Shown: positions 41,383-51,214 of the stretch, in pieces
Numbering within the stretch: position 1 is the first letter of the stretch
Layout of the letters: each line of letters begins with the position of its first letter
From: an uncultured Flavobacteriales bacterium
GTDB lineage: Bacteria > Bacteroidota > Bacteroidia > Flavobacteriales_D > Crocinitomicaceae
Assembly: GCA_913054135.1 (NCBI GenBank)
Contig: CAJXJK010000016.1
Coordinates: 1-64,000 of the forward strand
Length of the DNA: 64,000 bases
Reading direction: 5' to 3'
Notes under the pieces: model-generated
The model's database searches: none
What the model saw: only the letters and a program-made list of their open reading frames with translations
What the model was told of the DNA's origin: nothing
Position numbers and translations under genes: made by a program

Positions 41383-42720
41383 TTAATTCGCCTTCACGAA
41401 TTTGCCCGATTCTAAGAGCTCTCCGTCTGAATTATAAATGCCAAATGAATAGGCACCAGCACTCAATGTAAGCGGAATGTTCATCCAATTAATTAAAGAT
41501 TCTTGAAAATAAACGCGAGAACCATCCAAAGCAAAAACAGAAAATTTGAGGCCAGTTTCATCAAAATATTCTTTTGGCAATATCCGTGAATCAGCATCTA
41601 TGAAAGGGTTTGATGTCACGACTGTTGCATCCACATCACTTTCTAAAATATCAATAGGTACACTAAAAAGAAAGATTCCATTTTGCCTATCAGCTATTAA
41701 CACTTGATTTTGATCTTCAATCAAACTAACTCCCCAAGCTCCGTTTTGGGTATAGCTAGTTTCTTGATGAAAAGTGTCATAAAAACCAATTTCCTTAATC
41801 GGTTTTTGACTGATGTCAAACATTCTAAATCCTAAATTATAATAGGAAACAAATGCCGTATTATCTAAAAGTATCACATTATGAGGCGTATAATTTTCAT
41901 ACTCAGAAGGCGCAAATAACTCATCAATTTGAATAGTTGCTAAGTCAGAAATCTCGCACAACTTAACCTTTGTCCCTATATCTTCATCAATAAAACTGTA
42001 GTATTCTCTTGAAGGTGACATCCAACCCGAATGATTATATCCTTGATTTGCATAAAAGTCTAAAACGCCCAATTGAATTGGCATTGATCCTGAAAAATCA
42101 TACACATGTAAACCTTCAGCCCCACAATTCAAAAATGCCGTGTCGTTTGAAACATAGGCATCATGTACATAATTAACATTGTTAAAGTCATGTATTAATG
42201 TTGGATTTGCAGGAGCAGAAATATCAAGAACTTTCATACCTAAGTCATTAGCTCCGCAGGCATATAATTTGGCTTTATCCTCATCAATGAATATGTTATG
42301 GCATATGGTGAAAAAAGCGTTTGAATCATAAACTTTGGGCAATGAATCAGGCAAATATTGAGTATCAAAAATTTGCAATGTTGATGTGCCCTCATCACAA
42401 ACCGAATACAGGTAGTTTTCATAGGTTTTCATATCTCTATGTACCACAGTGTATCCGCCAAAAGCACCTGCTTGTTCAGCAACCTTGATCAATTTTTCAT
42501 CCTGTACTAACAAAACAACTGTACCTTCTGTAGTCCCCACTGCCACATAGTCTTGGCCATTTGACTCAAAGGCCCATAAATCAGAATAGCGGTGATCTTC
42601 AACACCAAGAAATATGCTTGTATCGTTCCAAACGTCTAATAACTCCACATTTTTACTTTCCTGATTCCAAGCGAATTGGGAAACAAAAGCAACAATCAAT
42701 ATGTGAAATACGTTCTTCAT
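41383..42720 (-). CDS. Choice-of-anchor B/LVIVD-repeat exported protein, T9SS-like C-terminus
   Basis: 445 aa with signal MKNVFHILIVAFVSQFAWNQ. A beta-propeller of LVIVD-type repeats: 'YLYSVCDEGTSTLQIFDTQY', 'LYACGANDLGMKVLDISAPA', 'TAFLNCGAEGLHVYDFSG', 'AFVSYYNLGFRMFDIS'. This matches the 'choice-of-anchor B' family. The C-terminus 'LTLSAGAYSFGIYNSDGELL' ending ESGKFVKAN resembles a type IX sorting domain in reduced form. It is probably exported to the surface. Ligand unknown. Confidence 0.75.
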   Translation of the reverse strand: MKNVFHILIVAFVSQFAWNQESKNVELLDVWNDTSIFLGVEDHRYSDLWAFESNGQDYVAVGTTEGTVVLLVQDEKLIKVAEQAGAFGGYTVVHRDMKTYENYLYSVCDEGTSTLQIFDTQYLPDSLPKVYDSNAFFTICHNIFIDEDKAKLYACGANDLGMKVLDISAPANPTLIHDFNNVNYVHDAYVSNDTAFLNCGAEGLHVYDFSGSMPIQLGVLDFYANQGYNHSGWMSPSREYYSFIDEDIGTKVKLCEISDLATIQIDELFAPSEYENYTPHNVILLDNTAFVSYYNLGFRMFDISQKPIKEIGFYDTFHQETSYTQNGAWGVSLIEDQNQVLIADRQNGIFLFSVPIDILESDVDATVVTSNPFIDADSRILPKEYFDETGLKFSVFALDGSRVYFQESLINWMNIPLTLSAGAYSFGIYNSDGELLESGKFVKAN

Positions 42721-42859
42721 TTTACTAAGAGCAAATGCTAATTAAGAGTAAAGGTCGATAAAAAAAGGCACTTAATTTTAGTTAAAAGCCCATTCATTGA
42801 TTGAGATGTTTAAAAGATTTAGGCAAATTCGATTATCTTAGCAAATCTGTTTGAGCAGG

Positions 42860-43567
42860 ATGAAGAATTTAGTAATTATACCAACATATAACGAAAAAGA
42901 GAACGTTGAGAAAATGATTCACAAAGTGATGTCATTAGATATCAATATTCACTGTTTGATTGTTGAAGATAATTCACCTGATGGTACGGCTGCAATTGTA
43001 AAATCTTTGATGGATCAATATCCTGAAAAATTACACATGGAAGAACGTCAAGGAAAACTAGGCTTAGGAACTGCTTATTTGCATGGATTCAGATGGGGAT
43101 TAGAAAGAGGATATGAATATATCTGTGAAATGGATTGCGATTTCTCGCATAACCCTGATGATTTAGCAAGATTAATCAAAGCTTGTACTGACGGAGCTGA
43201 TTTAGCTATTGGTTCTCGTTATTGCAAAGGCGGAAAAGTATCTAACTGGCCTTGGTCAAGACTAATGCTTTCTTACTTCGCCTCTTGGTATGTGAGAATG
43301 ATATTATGGATTGGTATCAAAGACACAACTGCTGGTTTCAAATGTTACCATCATACCGTTTTAGAAAAAATCAACTTTGACGCCGTTACTTTTAAAGGTT
43401 ATGCCTTTCAAATTTGCATGAAATACGCCGCCAAAAAACACGGATTCAAAATAGTCGAAGTTCCAATCACTTTCATTGATAGAGAATTCGGTACATCTAA
43501 AATGAGCACAGGCATTTTCAAAGAAGCCATTTTTGGTGTTTGGAAAATGAGAAGGTTGAAGTTGTAA
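42860..43567 (+). CDS. Polyprenol monophosphomannose synthase (GT2)
   Basis: 235 aa from ATG 42860 (an upstream TTG at 42851 is less likely). GT2 family, dolichyl/polyprenyl-phosphate mannose synthase type: 'VIIPTYNEKENVEKMIHKVM', 'IVEDNSPDGTAAIVKSLM', 'LGTAYLHGFRWGLERGYEYI', the metal/sugar site 'EMDCDFSHNPDDL', 'IGSRYCKGG' and 'DTTAGFKCYH'. It transfers mannose from GDP-mannose to undecaprenyl phosphate. No membrane span, so it is the cytosolic single-domain type. Confidence 0.93.
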   Translation: MKNLVIIPTYNEKENVEKMIHKVMSLDINIHCLIVEDNSPDGTAAIVKSLMDQYPEKLHMEERQGKLGLGTAYLHGFRWGLERGYEYICEMDCDFSHNPDDLARLIKACTDGADLAIGSRYCKGGKVSNWPWSRLMLSYFASWYVRMILWIGIKDTTAGFKCYHHTVLEKINFDAVTFKGYAFQICMKYAAKKHGFKIVEVPITFIDREFGTSKMSTGIFKEAIFGVWKMRRLKL

Positions 43568-43626
43568 TCGCTTTGCTGTCTTACAGAATTTAAGGGGCAT
43601 TTTTTCAATCTTGTGATGACAATTTT

Positions 43627-43648
43627 CGTCTGAGCTTGTCGAAGACTA
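43627..43648. repeat. Possible REP-like element (TGAGCTTGTCGAAG core)
   Basis: GTCT ... AGAC flank the core TGAGCTTGTCGAAG. This core (reverse CTTCGACAAGCTCA) is one I recall as a short interspersed repeat in many bacterial genomes. Only one copy is visible in this window, so it rests on memory. Confidence 0.35.
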
Positions 43649-43750
43649 AGCCATTCAGATACCCAGACCTCAGCGACCGACCCTCAATAATTTATGCTTC
43701 AATTCACGAATTAATCCAATTCCAATTATCTTTACAAAAAACACCTTATC

Positions 43751-45085
43751 ATGGCCAAAATCCTTTTAAAAAACGCAACAATTATTAACGAAGGCAAACG
43801 ATTTGAATCTGATTTGCTAATCAATAATGATAGAATAGAAAAAATTGCTTCTTCTATCACAGATGATCAAGCTGAAGTGATTGATTTAAAAGGAAAATGG
43901 TTGATTCCGGGGATGATTGATGATCAAGTTCACTTCAGAGAGCCTGGTTTAACGCATAAGGCCAACATCATGACTGAGTCAAGAGCTGCAGTTGCTGGTG
44001 GAATCACCTCTTTTATGGAGATGCCGAACACTAAGCCAAATGCTTTGACACAAGAACTGTTGCAGGACAAATATGACATTGCAGCAAAATCTTCAATTGC
44101 GAATTACTCCTTTTTTATGGGAGCATCTAATGATAACACTGAAGAAGTATTGAAAACAGATCGTACTCAAGTATGTGGTGTTAAAATATTTATGGGATCA
44201 TCAACTGGTAACATGTTGGTTGACAATGAAACTACCCTTTCAAACATCTTTTCTAATTGTGAAATGCTAATTGCAACACATTGTGAAGATGAAGCTACGG
44301 TAAGAGCTAATATGGAAAAATTCAGAGCTCAGTACGGCGAAGAAGTTCCGATTAAATATCACCCAATTATTAGAAGTGAAGAGGCATGTTATTTATCATC
44401 TTCTTTAGCTGTAGGATTGGCCAAAAAATATGATGCTCGATTACACATCTTGCATATATCAACTGCGAAAGAATTAGAACTTTTTAGAAATGATATTCCG
44501 CTTGCTGAGAAAAGAATTACCGCCGAAGCCTGTGTTCACCATTTATGGTTTTCGGATGAGCAATATGATGAAAAGGGAACTTATATTAAATGGAACCCAG
44601 CAGTAAAAACGGCGGTTGACAGAGATGCGATTTGGGAAGCGGTTAATGACAACAGAATTGACGTTTTCGCAACAGATCACGCACCTCATACTATTGAAGA
44701 AAAAGAAAATACTTATTTCAAAGCTCCATCTGGTGGACCTTTGGTTCAGCATGCAATCTTAGCTTATCTGCAAAAAGCTAAAGAAGGAAAAATCACTGTA
44801 GAAAGAGCAGTAGAGAAAATGTCACATGCGGTAGCTGAATGCTTTCACATTGATAACAGAGGATACATTAGAGAAGGATACTTCGCCGATTTAGTGGTAG
44901 TCGACCCTAACAAACCTTATGGTGTAGAGAAATCAAACATTTTATATAAGTGCGGATGGTCACCTTTTGAAGGCTATACTTTTGACCACTCAATTGATAC
45001 AACTTTCGTAAATGGTAATATCGTTTACACTGATGGTAAAGTCATTGAGGGCAATACTGGTTCAAGAATGACGTTTCACGGATAG
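43751..45085 (+). CDS. pyrC: Dihydroorotase, class I type
   Basis: 444 aa amidohydrolase of de novo pyrimidine synthesis (N-carbamoyl-aspartate to dihydroorotate). Signatures: 'WLIPGMIDDQVHFREPGLTH', 'AAVAGGITSFMEMPNTKPNA', 'CGVKIFMGSSTGNMLV', 'IATHCEDEATV', 'LHILHIST', 'VFATDHAPHT'. The first metal-binding His of the usual HxH is Gln59 (D57-D58-Q-V-H61). From memory this DDQVHFREPG form is common in Bacteroidota, so it need not mean loss of activity. A DUF4296 lipoprotein gene follows directly. Confidence 0.9.
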   Translation: MAKILLKNATIINEGKRFESDLLINNDRIEKIASSITDDQAEVIDLKGKWLIPGMIDDQVHFREPGLTHKANIMTESRAAVAGGITSFMEMPNTKPNALTQELLQDKYDIAAKSSIANYSFFMGASNDNTEEVLKTDRTQVCGVKIFMGSSTGNMLVDNETTLSNIFSNCEMLIATHCEDEATVRANMEKFRAQYGEEVPIKYHPIIRSEEACYLSSSLAVGLAKKYDARLHILHISTAKELELFRNDIPLAEKRITAEACVHHLWFSDEQYDEKGTYIKWNPAVKTAVDRDAIWEAVNDNRIDVFATDHAPHTIEEKENTYFKAPSGGPLVQHAILAYLQKAKEGKITVERAVEKMSHAVAECFHIDNRGYIREGYFADLVVVDPNKPYGVEKSNILYKCGWSPFEGYTFDHSIDTTFVNGNIVYTDGKVIEGNTGSRMTFHG

Positions 45086-45451
45086 TTGAAAAAGATTGGC
45101 ACCATATTAATAGGATTAAGTCTTTTAGCATGCTCTGAAGAAAAGGAAGTGATGCCTGCACCTGATAATTTGATTTCAGAGGCAGCAATGATTCCACTCA
45201 TCATAGATTTACAGATGCTAGAGTCACATTATCAAAGAATGTATTCTCGCCCTGATGTGTTTAAAGACGCATTAGATTCAGCTAGTAACATTGTGTTTGA
45301 AGATCAATCAGTAAGTCGTAAGCAATTTGAAGAGAGTTATGACTACTACGCTTCACAACCAGAGGTGCTTTTCACTATATATGAAGCTACACTTGACACA
45401 TTGAACCAAAGAGTCTCAGACCGTCAACAACAGCCCATTACACAACAATAA
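45086..45451 (+). CDS. DUF4296-type lipoprotein
   Basis: 121 aa from TTG 45086, the base after the dihydroorotase stop. Lipoprotein signal KKIGTILIGLSLLAC, then 'MPAPDNLISEAAMIPLIIDL', 'QMLESHYQRMYSRPD', 'FEESYDYYASQPEVLFTIYE', which fit DUF4296, a Bacteroidota lipoprotein domain of unknown function. The direct adjacency to pyrC suggests shared transcription. Confidence 0.75.
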   Translation: MKKIGTILIGLSLLACSEEKEVMPAPDNLISEAAMIPLIIDLQMLESHYQRMYSRPDVFKDALDSASNIVFEDQSVSRKQFEESYDYYASQPEVLFTIYEATLDTLNQRVSDRQQQPITQQ

Positions 45452-45472
45452 ATCACAAAATATTCAAGGCAT

Positions 45473-45511
45473 AAAAAAACCCTGTCTTGGCTTAGCCAAG
45501 ACAGGGTTTTT
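45473..45511. terminator. Bidirectional terminator
   Basis: CCCTGTCTTGGCT pairs with AGCCAAGACAGGG, with an A-run before and a T-run after; it serves both the DUF4296 gene and the minus-strand gene at 45531. The core CTTGGCTTAGCCAAG is close in layout to the CTCGGCTGAGCCGAG hairpin near the tRNAs. Confidence 0.9.
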
Positions 45512-45530
45512 AAATAGTATTAAACTCTAA

Positions 45531-47369
45531 TTAGTTCTTGATGAATTTCTTCACTTGAGTTCCGTCTTCGTTAACCATTTCAACAAAGTAAACACCAGTG
45601 TTCATTCCGTCTAAAGAGATAGATAAGTTCTTGTCTCCTTGAATCATTCCTAAGTTCATTGTTCTAACAATTTTTCCAGAGATATCAAGTACATTGATAA
45701 CTGTTTGCTCAGAGCTAGTTAATGAGATAGAAACTTTGATTTCTTCGTTAGCTGGGTTAGGGAAGATAGAAAATCTGTCTTCAGCAATTTCAGCATCAAT
45801 TGAAGTATAATCTTGCATCATGATTCTTACGATTGGAGCAGAAGGATCAGTTAAAGAAACTACAGCTTGAGTTTCATCAGTTCCGGCAACAGAACCTTGA
45901 GACACTCTTCCAGCCATTTCCCATCCTGGGCTTTCAGCACCACCGAAGTGACCTGCAACTGCAAGAATTTGATCTCCAGCAACAACTGGAATCGCATCAA
46001 TGAATAATGTAATCATTTGACCTTCATCAGAAACTGTAGTTAAGTACTCATCAGTTTCATCTTCAAATACGTAAGCTGTACCATCAGATTTCAAGATTTG
46101 ATAAGAGATTAATTTATCAGTTACAACAACATTGTCGTCTAATTGTGCTTTGATTGCACCAATTGTACCATCAGCAGTAATTAAGAAAACGTTTCCAATT
46201 GAAGCAGCTCCGTCATTATTATTAGCCCAGTTATAAAATGCAGATTGCGGCGTACCGTAATCAGCAGCATATTCATACTCAGTTAACTCAAAGTAATCAT
46301 CTTCCATATTATCATTGGCAGTTGCATCATCTGTTTCAGTTTGATTTACAGTAATACTTACCGTATAGTTTCCTAAAGTAGTTGGTGTTATACCAGTATT
46401 TGTCCAAATCGTGTCATTTTGACCATTTGATAAAGAAGCAATTGTTGCAGTCGAAGTTCCTGAACCTAATGAAGTCATTGAAGGATCAAAAATTTCCCAA
46501 TCTAATGCGATATTCGTTTGGTCAGCAAATCCGATATTTTTAACATCAGCACCAATCACAAACTCAGTAGCCTGTGCTTGAGGAACTTTCGAATACATGA
46601 TTGAATTAACTAAGTCACCTCTGAATACTGTAGAAACAGTCATATCATTTTGAGGAAGCTCAGCAATACAAACGTTATCAAGTTGCCATCCATACGCCCA
46701 TTGTCCACGCCATCTAAATCTAATTTGAATTTGCGTATAATCAACCACATAAGGAGCTATGTTTAAAGAAACCAATTCAGGATTCGGTCTACCTTGTCTT
46801 CCTACTCCGTCAGAAACGATTATCTCATCCCAGGTTGCTCCTGCATCATCAGAAATACCAACAAATAGAGTGTCAAACTCAGGACCTCCACCACCTTGGC
46901 CCTCCCACTCAGCAAAGAATTGTTCGAATTCTAATTTCAATGGTAAAGTAGTAGTAAAAGAAGAAACATCAATATTAGCTGAAGTTAGAGTAGCATCTTC
47001 ATTTTGTCCTGAAGAACCATCAGAATCTGAATCTAACAATACCCAATTAGTTGGTGTTGATGATAAAAGTGTTGGGATTTCAAAAGTGGAACCAGCATCA
47101 TTTGCAGGACCAACATTTGAAATTTCAAAACCAACAGAACCATTTTGAATAGCCGCTGTCCAAGTTCCAAACCCAGCATCAAAATCCTCAGTATAATAAG
47201 CTGCTCTATCTTGAGTTTGATCCACATCTCTCATGTCAGTGAAAGTGATTGCGTTTGGAGCATGCTTTTGTGCATGTCCTGTAGAATACTGGGAATTAGC
47301 ATATGGTGCCTGAGCAAAAGTTGCTCCAGTAGCCAACATAGCCCCTAGTAAAAAGTAGATTTTTTTCAT
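45531..47369 (-). CDS. Large exported T9SS cargo protein with a MAM/jelly-roll-like domain
   Basis: 612 aa from ATG 47369, giving the signal MKKIYFLLGAMLATGATFAQ. The N-terminal half shows 'YYTEDFDAGFGTWTAAIQNG' and 'LDNVCIAELPQND', the choice-of-anchor J/MAM-like beta sandwich of Bacteroidota secreted proteins. The middle has CARDB-like Ig strands. The C-terminus is a complete type IX sorting domain: 'FSIFPNPANEEIKVSISLTS', 'NVLDISGKIVRTMNLG', 'MNTGVYFVEMVNEDGTQV', ending KKFIKN. It is secreted or surface-attached. Substrate unknown. Confidence 0.85.
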   Translation of the reverse strand: MKKIYFLLGAMLATGATFAQAPYANSQYSTGHAQKHAPNAITFTDMRDVDQTQDRAAYYTEDFDAGFGTWTAAIQNGSVGFEISNVGPANDAGSTFEIPTLLSSTPTNWVLLDSDSDGSSGQNEDATLTSANIDVSSFTTTLPLKLEFEQFFAEWEGQGGGGPEFDTLFVGISDDAGATWDEIIVSDGVGRQGRPNPELVSLNIAPYVVDYTQIQIRFRWRGQWAYGWQLDNVCIAELPQNDMTVSTVFRGDLVNSIMYSKVPQAQATEFVIGADVKNIGFADQTNIALDWEIFDPSMTSLGSGTSTATIASLSNGQNDTIWTNTGITPTTLGNYTVSITVNQTETDDATANDNMEDDYFELTEYEYAADYGTPQSAFYNWANNNDGAASIGNVFLITADGTIGAIKAQLDDNVVVTDKLISYQILKSDGTAYVFEDETDEYLTTVSDEGQMITLFIDAIPVVAGDQILAVAGHFGGAESPGWEMAGRVSQGSVAGTDETQAVVSLTDPSAPIVRIMMQDYTSIDAEIAEDRFSIFPNPANEEIKVSISLTSSEQTVINVLDISGKIVRTMNLGMIQGDKNLSISLDGMNTGVYFVEMVNEDGTQVKKFIKN

Positions 47370-47459
47370 AATTATGATCTTAAATTTTGCGTAAATGTAA
47401 ATAATTAAATGTTTAAAGTCTAACAAATTAGACGGCTAAGCTTGTAATCTTATACAAGT

Positions 47460-50327
47460 CTATACCGCTTCTTCAATATAAGCTTCAATGGGTAAGCATG
47501 CGCAAACTAAGTTCCTGTCTCCGTATGCGTTATCAACTCTTCTTACTGGAACCCAGTATTTATTGGCTCTTAAATAAGAAACCGGATAAGCGGCCTGTGT
47601 TCTTGAATAAGGCATATTCCATTCGTCTGCAGTCAATATATCAGCAGTGTGAGGTGCATTTTTCAATAAATTATTATCCTGGTCTAAACCTTGAGTTTCT
47701 ATGTCATTAATTTCTTGTCTAATGCTTTTCATTGCCTCAACGAATCTATCTAACTCAGCTTTATCTTCTGATTCAGTTGGTTCAATCATCAATGTTCCTG
47801 CAACTGGGAATGAAACCGTTGGTGCGTGGAAATTGTAATCAATCAATCTCTTAGCAATATCTGCCACTTCAACTCCTGCAGTCTTTTTGAAATCTCTACA
47901 GTCAACAATCATTTCGTGCGCTACTGTTCCATTTTCTCCCATGTAAAGAGGATCAAAATGACCGTCTAATTGAGTTCTTAAGTAGTTCGCATTCAAGATT
48001 GCAATTTCAGTAGATTCTTTTAATCCGTTTGCTCCTAACATTTTGATGTATCCGTAAGAAATAAGCAAGATTAAACCTGAGCCATAAGGCGCAGCTGAAA
48101 TAGCATTAATTGCATTTTCACCACCAACTCCATCAACGTGAGGATTACCTGGTAAGAAAGGGACTAAATGTTTAACAACACCAATTGGTCCCATACCTGG
48201 TCCGCCACCTCCGTGAGGAATAGCGAAAGTTTTATGTAAATTCAAGTGGCAAACGTCCGCTCCAATATTTCCAGGATTTGTTAATCCTACCTGGGCGTTC
48301 ATGTTTGCTCCGTCCATATAAACTTGACCACCATTATCGTGAATGATGGTGGTAATTTCAATAATCGCAGATTCATAAACTCCGTGAGTTGATGGATATG
48401 TAATCATCAATGCTGACAAATTCTCTTTATGCTCTTCAGCTTTTGCTTTTAAATCGGCAACATCCACATTTCCGTTTTCATCACATTTTGTAACCACCAC
48501 TTTCATTCCGGCCATCACCGCTGAAGCAGGATTAGTACCGTGTGCAGAACTTGGAATTAAGCAAATATTTCTGTGATGATCTCCTCTTGATTCATGATAA
48601 GCTTTGATAACCATTAATCCAGCATACTCACCTTGAGCTCCAGAATTTGGTTGTAAAGACATACCGTCAAAACCTGTGATTTCGCAAAGATCATTTTCTA
48701 ATTCTTTGAAAATCTCTTCGTATCCGGCCCATTGATTAATTGGCGCGAATGGATGAATGTTCGCGAATTCAGGCCATGAAAGTGGCATCAATTCAGAAGC
48801 CGCATTCAATTTCATTGTACATGATCCTAAAGAAATCATTGAGTGAACTAAAGATAAATCTTTGTTTTCAAGACTTTTTAAGTAACGCATCATCTGTGTC
48901 TCAGAGTGATGAGTATTAAATACTGGATGAGAAAGAATGTCGTCTTTTCTATGAATATCCGCATCAATAGGACATTTTTCAGATGACCAATCTCCGTTTG
49001 CTACATTAACAGTATCTTTTCCTGCTGCAGTTGCGAATGCATTAATCACGGCAGCAATTTCAATTGAAGTGTGAGATTCATCCAAAGAGATTGAAACAAA
49101 CTCATCAGTATAATTAAGGTTTACTCCATACTCTTGAGCTGCAGCTTTAACCACTGAATTATCTCCTTTAATTGATACAGTATCAAAAAATTGTGAGTTC
49201 ATTGATTCGTAACCAAGTGCCTTTAAGTTCTTTTCTACGAACAATGCCTTTTGATGAATATCAACTGCAATTTTCTTTAACGCTTTTGGTCCGTGATAAA
49301 CAGCATAAGAACCTGCCATCACTGCCAAGAGTGCTTGAGCCGTGCAAATATTTGAAGTTGCTTTGTCTCTTTTAATATGTTGCTCTCTAGTTTGAAGAGC
49401 CATTCTTAGTGCATAATTACCATCTACATCTTTCGATACTCCGATAATTCTACCCGGTAAATTTCTTTTGTAATCTTCTTTTGTAGCAAAAAAGGCAGCA
49501 TGTGGTCCACCTAATCCCATTGGCACTCCAAATCTTTGCGAGTTGCCATAAACAGCATCAGCTTGCCATTGACCAGCACCTTTTAATAGAATGAGTGACA
49601 TCAAGTCAGTACCAACTCCCACTTTCATTCCTTGCTCATGTGAAGCAGAAATAAATCCTTCAAGATTTGTGACTTTACCTGTTTTATCAGGGAATTGAAC
49701 AATTGCACCAAAGTAATCAGCCGAAGGTGTGAACGAATCTAGCGATCCAACCTCAACATCAATTCCCATACTTTTTGCTCTACCCAAAACCACATCAATT
49801 GTTTGATCAAAGCAATGGTCAGCAACAAAGAATTTATTGATTTCAGCTTTCTTCTGATCTCTTGATCTAGAATTATAAAACATAATCATGGCCTCTGCGG
49901 CAGCTGTTCCTTCATCCAAAAGAGAAGCATTTGCCATCTCCATTGAAGTTAAATCCATTACCATTGTTTGAAAGTTCAACAAGGCTTCTAATCTTCCTTG
50001 AGAAATTTCAGCTTGATAAGGTGTATATGCGGTATACCAACCCGGATTCTCAAAAATATTTCTCAAGTTCACCGAAGGAACAATCGTTCCGTAGTATCCT
50101 TGACCAATAAAATTGTGATTCAAAGTATTTTTAGAAGCCTTTTCTTTTAAGGCTAAAAGATATTCTTGTTCAGTCTGAGCTGGTGCCAAATTTAAGGGCT
50201 GAGCCAATCTAATTTGGTTCGGAACTGTTTTGTTGATTAGTTCATCAATTGATGAAACTCCAACAGCAGCTAGCATCTCCTTTTTCTCTTCAGAGTTGGT
50301 TCCTATGTGTCTGTCTTTAAAAATCAT
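47460..50327 (-). CDS. gcvP: Glycine dehydrogenase (decarboxylating), P protein
   Basis: 955 aa from ATG 50327 (MIFKDRHIGTNSEEKKEML; the frame extends to 50354 but this start gives the usual N-terminus). PLP enzyme of the glycine cleavage system: it decarboxylates glycine and passes the aminomethyl group to the H protein. PLP Lys699 in 'LHKTFAIPHGGGGPGMGPIG'. Other signatures: 'YTAYTPYQAEISQGRLEALL', 'LPGRIIGVSKDVDG', 'SCTMKLNAASELMP', 'SLQPNSGAQGEYAGLM', 'IPSSAHGTNPASAVMAGM'. Other gcv genes are not in the window. Confidence 0.97.
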   Translation of the reverse strand: MIFKDRHIGTNSEEKKEMLAAVGVSSIDELINKTVPNQIRLAQPLNLAPAQTEQEYLLALKEKASKNTLNHNFIGQGYYGTIVPSVNLRNIFENPGWYTAYTPYQAEISQGRLEALLNFQTMVMDLTSMEMANASLLDEGTAAAEAMIMFYNSRSRDQKKAEINKFFVADHCFDQTIDVVLGRAKSMGIDVEVGSLDSFTPSADYFGAIVQFPDKTGKVTNLEGFISASHEQGMKVGVGTDLMSLILLKGAGQWQADAVYGNSQRFGVPMGLGGPHAAFFATKEDYKRNLPGRIIGVSKDVDGNYALRMALQTREQHIKRDKATSNICTAQALLAVMAGSYAVYHGPKALKKIAVDIHQKALFVEKNLKALGYESMNSQFFDTVSIKGDNSVVKAAAQEYGVNLNYTDEFVSISLDESHTSIEIAAVINAFATAAGKDTVNVANGDWSSEKCPIDADIHRKDDILSHPVFNTHHSETQMMRYLKSLENKDLSLVHSMISLGSCTMKLNAASELMPLSWPEFANIHPFAPINQWAGYEEIFKELENDLCEITGFDGMSLQPNSGAQGEYAGLMVIKAYHESRGDHHRNICLIPSSAHGTNPASAVMAGMKVVVTKCDENGNVDVADLKAKAEEHKENLSALMITYPSTHGVYESAIIEITTIIHDNGGQVYMDGANMNAQVGLTNPGNIGADVCHLNLHKTFAIPHGGGGPGMGPIGVVKHLVPFLPGNPHVDGVGGENAINAISAAPYGSGLILLISYGYIKMLGANGLKESTEIAILNANYLRTQLDGHFDPLYMGENGTVAHEMIVDCRDFKKTAGVEVADIAKRLIDYNFHAPTVSFPVAGTLMIEPTESEDKAELDRFVEAMKSIRQEINDIETQGLDQDNNLLKNAPHTADILTADEWNMPYSRTQAAYPVSYLRANKYWVPVRRVDNAYGDRNLVCACLPIEAYIEEAV

Positions 50328-50373
50328 ATTTCTTGAGTACTGAAAGTTAAACAACCCCCATTTTTAGGGCTTA

Positions 50374-50381
50374 CAAATATA
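50374..50381 (-). promoter_or_regulatory. Possible -7 promoter element of gcvP
   Basis: The minus strand reads TATATTTG, an exact TAnnTTTG match, 46 nt upstream of the ATG at 50327. The -33 box is not clear. Confidence 0.4.
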
Positions 50382-50532
50382 AACAAGATGGACATAATTA
50401 AGTTTGTTCAGATTGAGAAAGTTCTTAGAATTGTTAGATATTATTTGAATCTCAACAAAACAGCAGGATTTTATAACACATAAATCAGTGATGTGGTAAT
50501 TTTTCACGAACTTTAGGTAAAATTTAGCACTA

Positions 50533-51213
50533 ATGAAATATTTGATTCTTGCACTCTGCTCTATCTCTTCACTGGCTTATGGCCAATCAACAAAAGATTC
50601 AATTTTGATGTTGAATGGTAAAGTTTACAAAGGTGAAGTCATTGGATTAGAAGAAGGACATTCTGACTCAGTTTTGACTTTTACAGATGAAAAAGGTGAA
50701 AAATCAAGCTTTGAAACCTACCGAATATTTTCGTACACAAGCAAGGGTCTCAATAATGTCATTTATAGACCTGACGAATTCAAGGGAAACTTTTTGGGCG
50801 TAACCGAGACCAAGGCTGTGACTTACGGCAGTTTTGATGCGCGTCACACTTTCAAACCTCATTTTGTTTTTTGGAGTAGCTATGCACTGGGTTTAGGCGC
50901 TTCGCTATCTGACACATACCTAACAAAGAAAGAGGCTGAAAACCCAAACAATGTTTCTGTTTTAGAACCTGGATTTTTTAAAAGAGACCCAACTTGGTTC
51001 CCATTCTTGGTTCCGGTTGTACTAACAGTTACTTGGGCACTTCCATCTTTTAAATTGAAACATAAAAAAGTGATTCACAAAGAGTATTACAAGAACGCTA
51101 ACTACTACAGAGGATACCAAAGAATAGCCAAGCAAAAAAGAATCTTTGCCGCATTGATCGGAAGCTTTTCAGGCATTGCAACAGGAATGGTGACCCATTA
51201 TATTGCGCAATAG
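50533..51213 (+). CDS. Exported protein with N-terminal beta module and C-terminal hydrophobic segments
   Basis: 226 aa with signal MKYLILALCSISSLAYGQ. The N-terminal 'ILMLNGKVYKGEVIGLEEGH' recalls the K-G-x-Y-x-G beta module also present in the protein at 8337-9347. Residues 110-175 are hydrophobic ('FVFWSSYALGLGASLSD', 'FPFLVPVVLTVTWALPSF'), and 'FAALIGSFSGIATGMVTHYI' near the end may be a span. Function unknown. The next gene, UbiA-like, starts 1 nt after the stop. Confidence 0.6.
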   Translation: MKYLILALCSISSLAYGQSTKDSILMLNGKVYKGEVIGLEEGHSDSVLTFTDEKGEKSSFETYRIFSYTSKGLNNVIYRPDEFKGNFLGVTETKAVTYGSFDARHTFKPHFVFWSSYALGLGASLSDTYLTKKEAENPNNVSVLEPGFFKRDPTWFPFLVPVVLTVTWALPSFKLKHKKVIHKEYYKNANYYRGYQRIAKQKRIFAALIGSFSGIATGMVTHYIAQ

Positions 51214-51214
51214 C

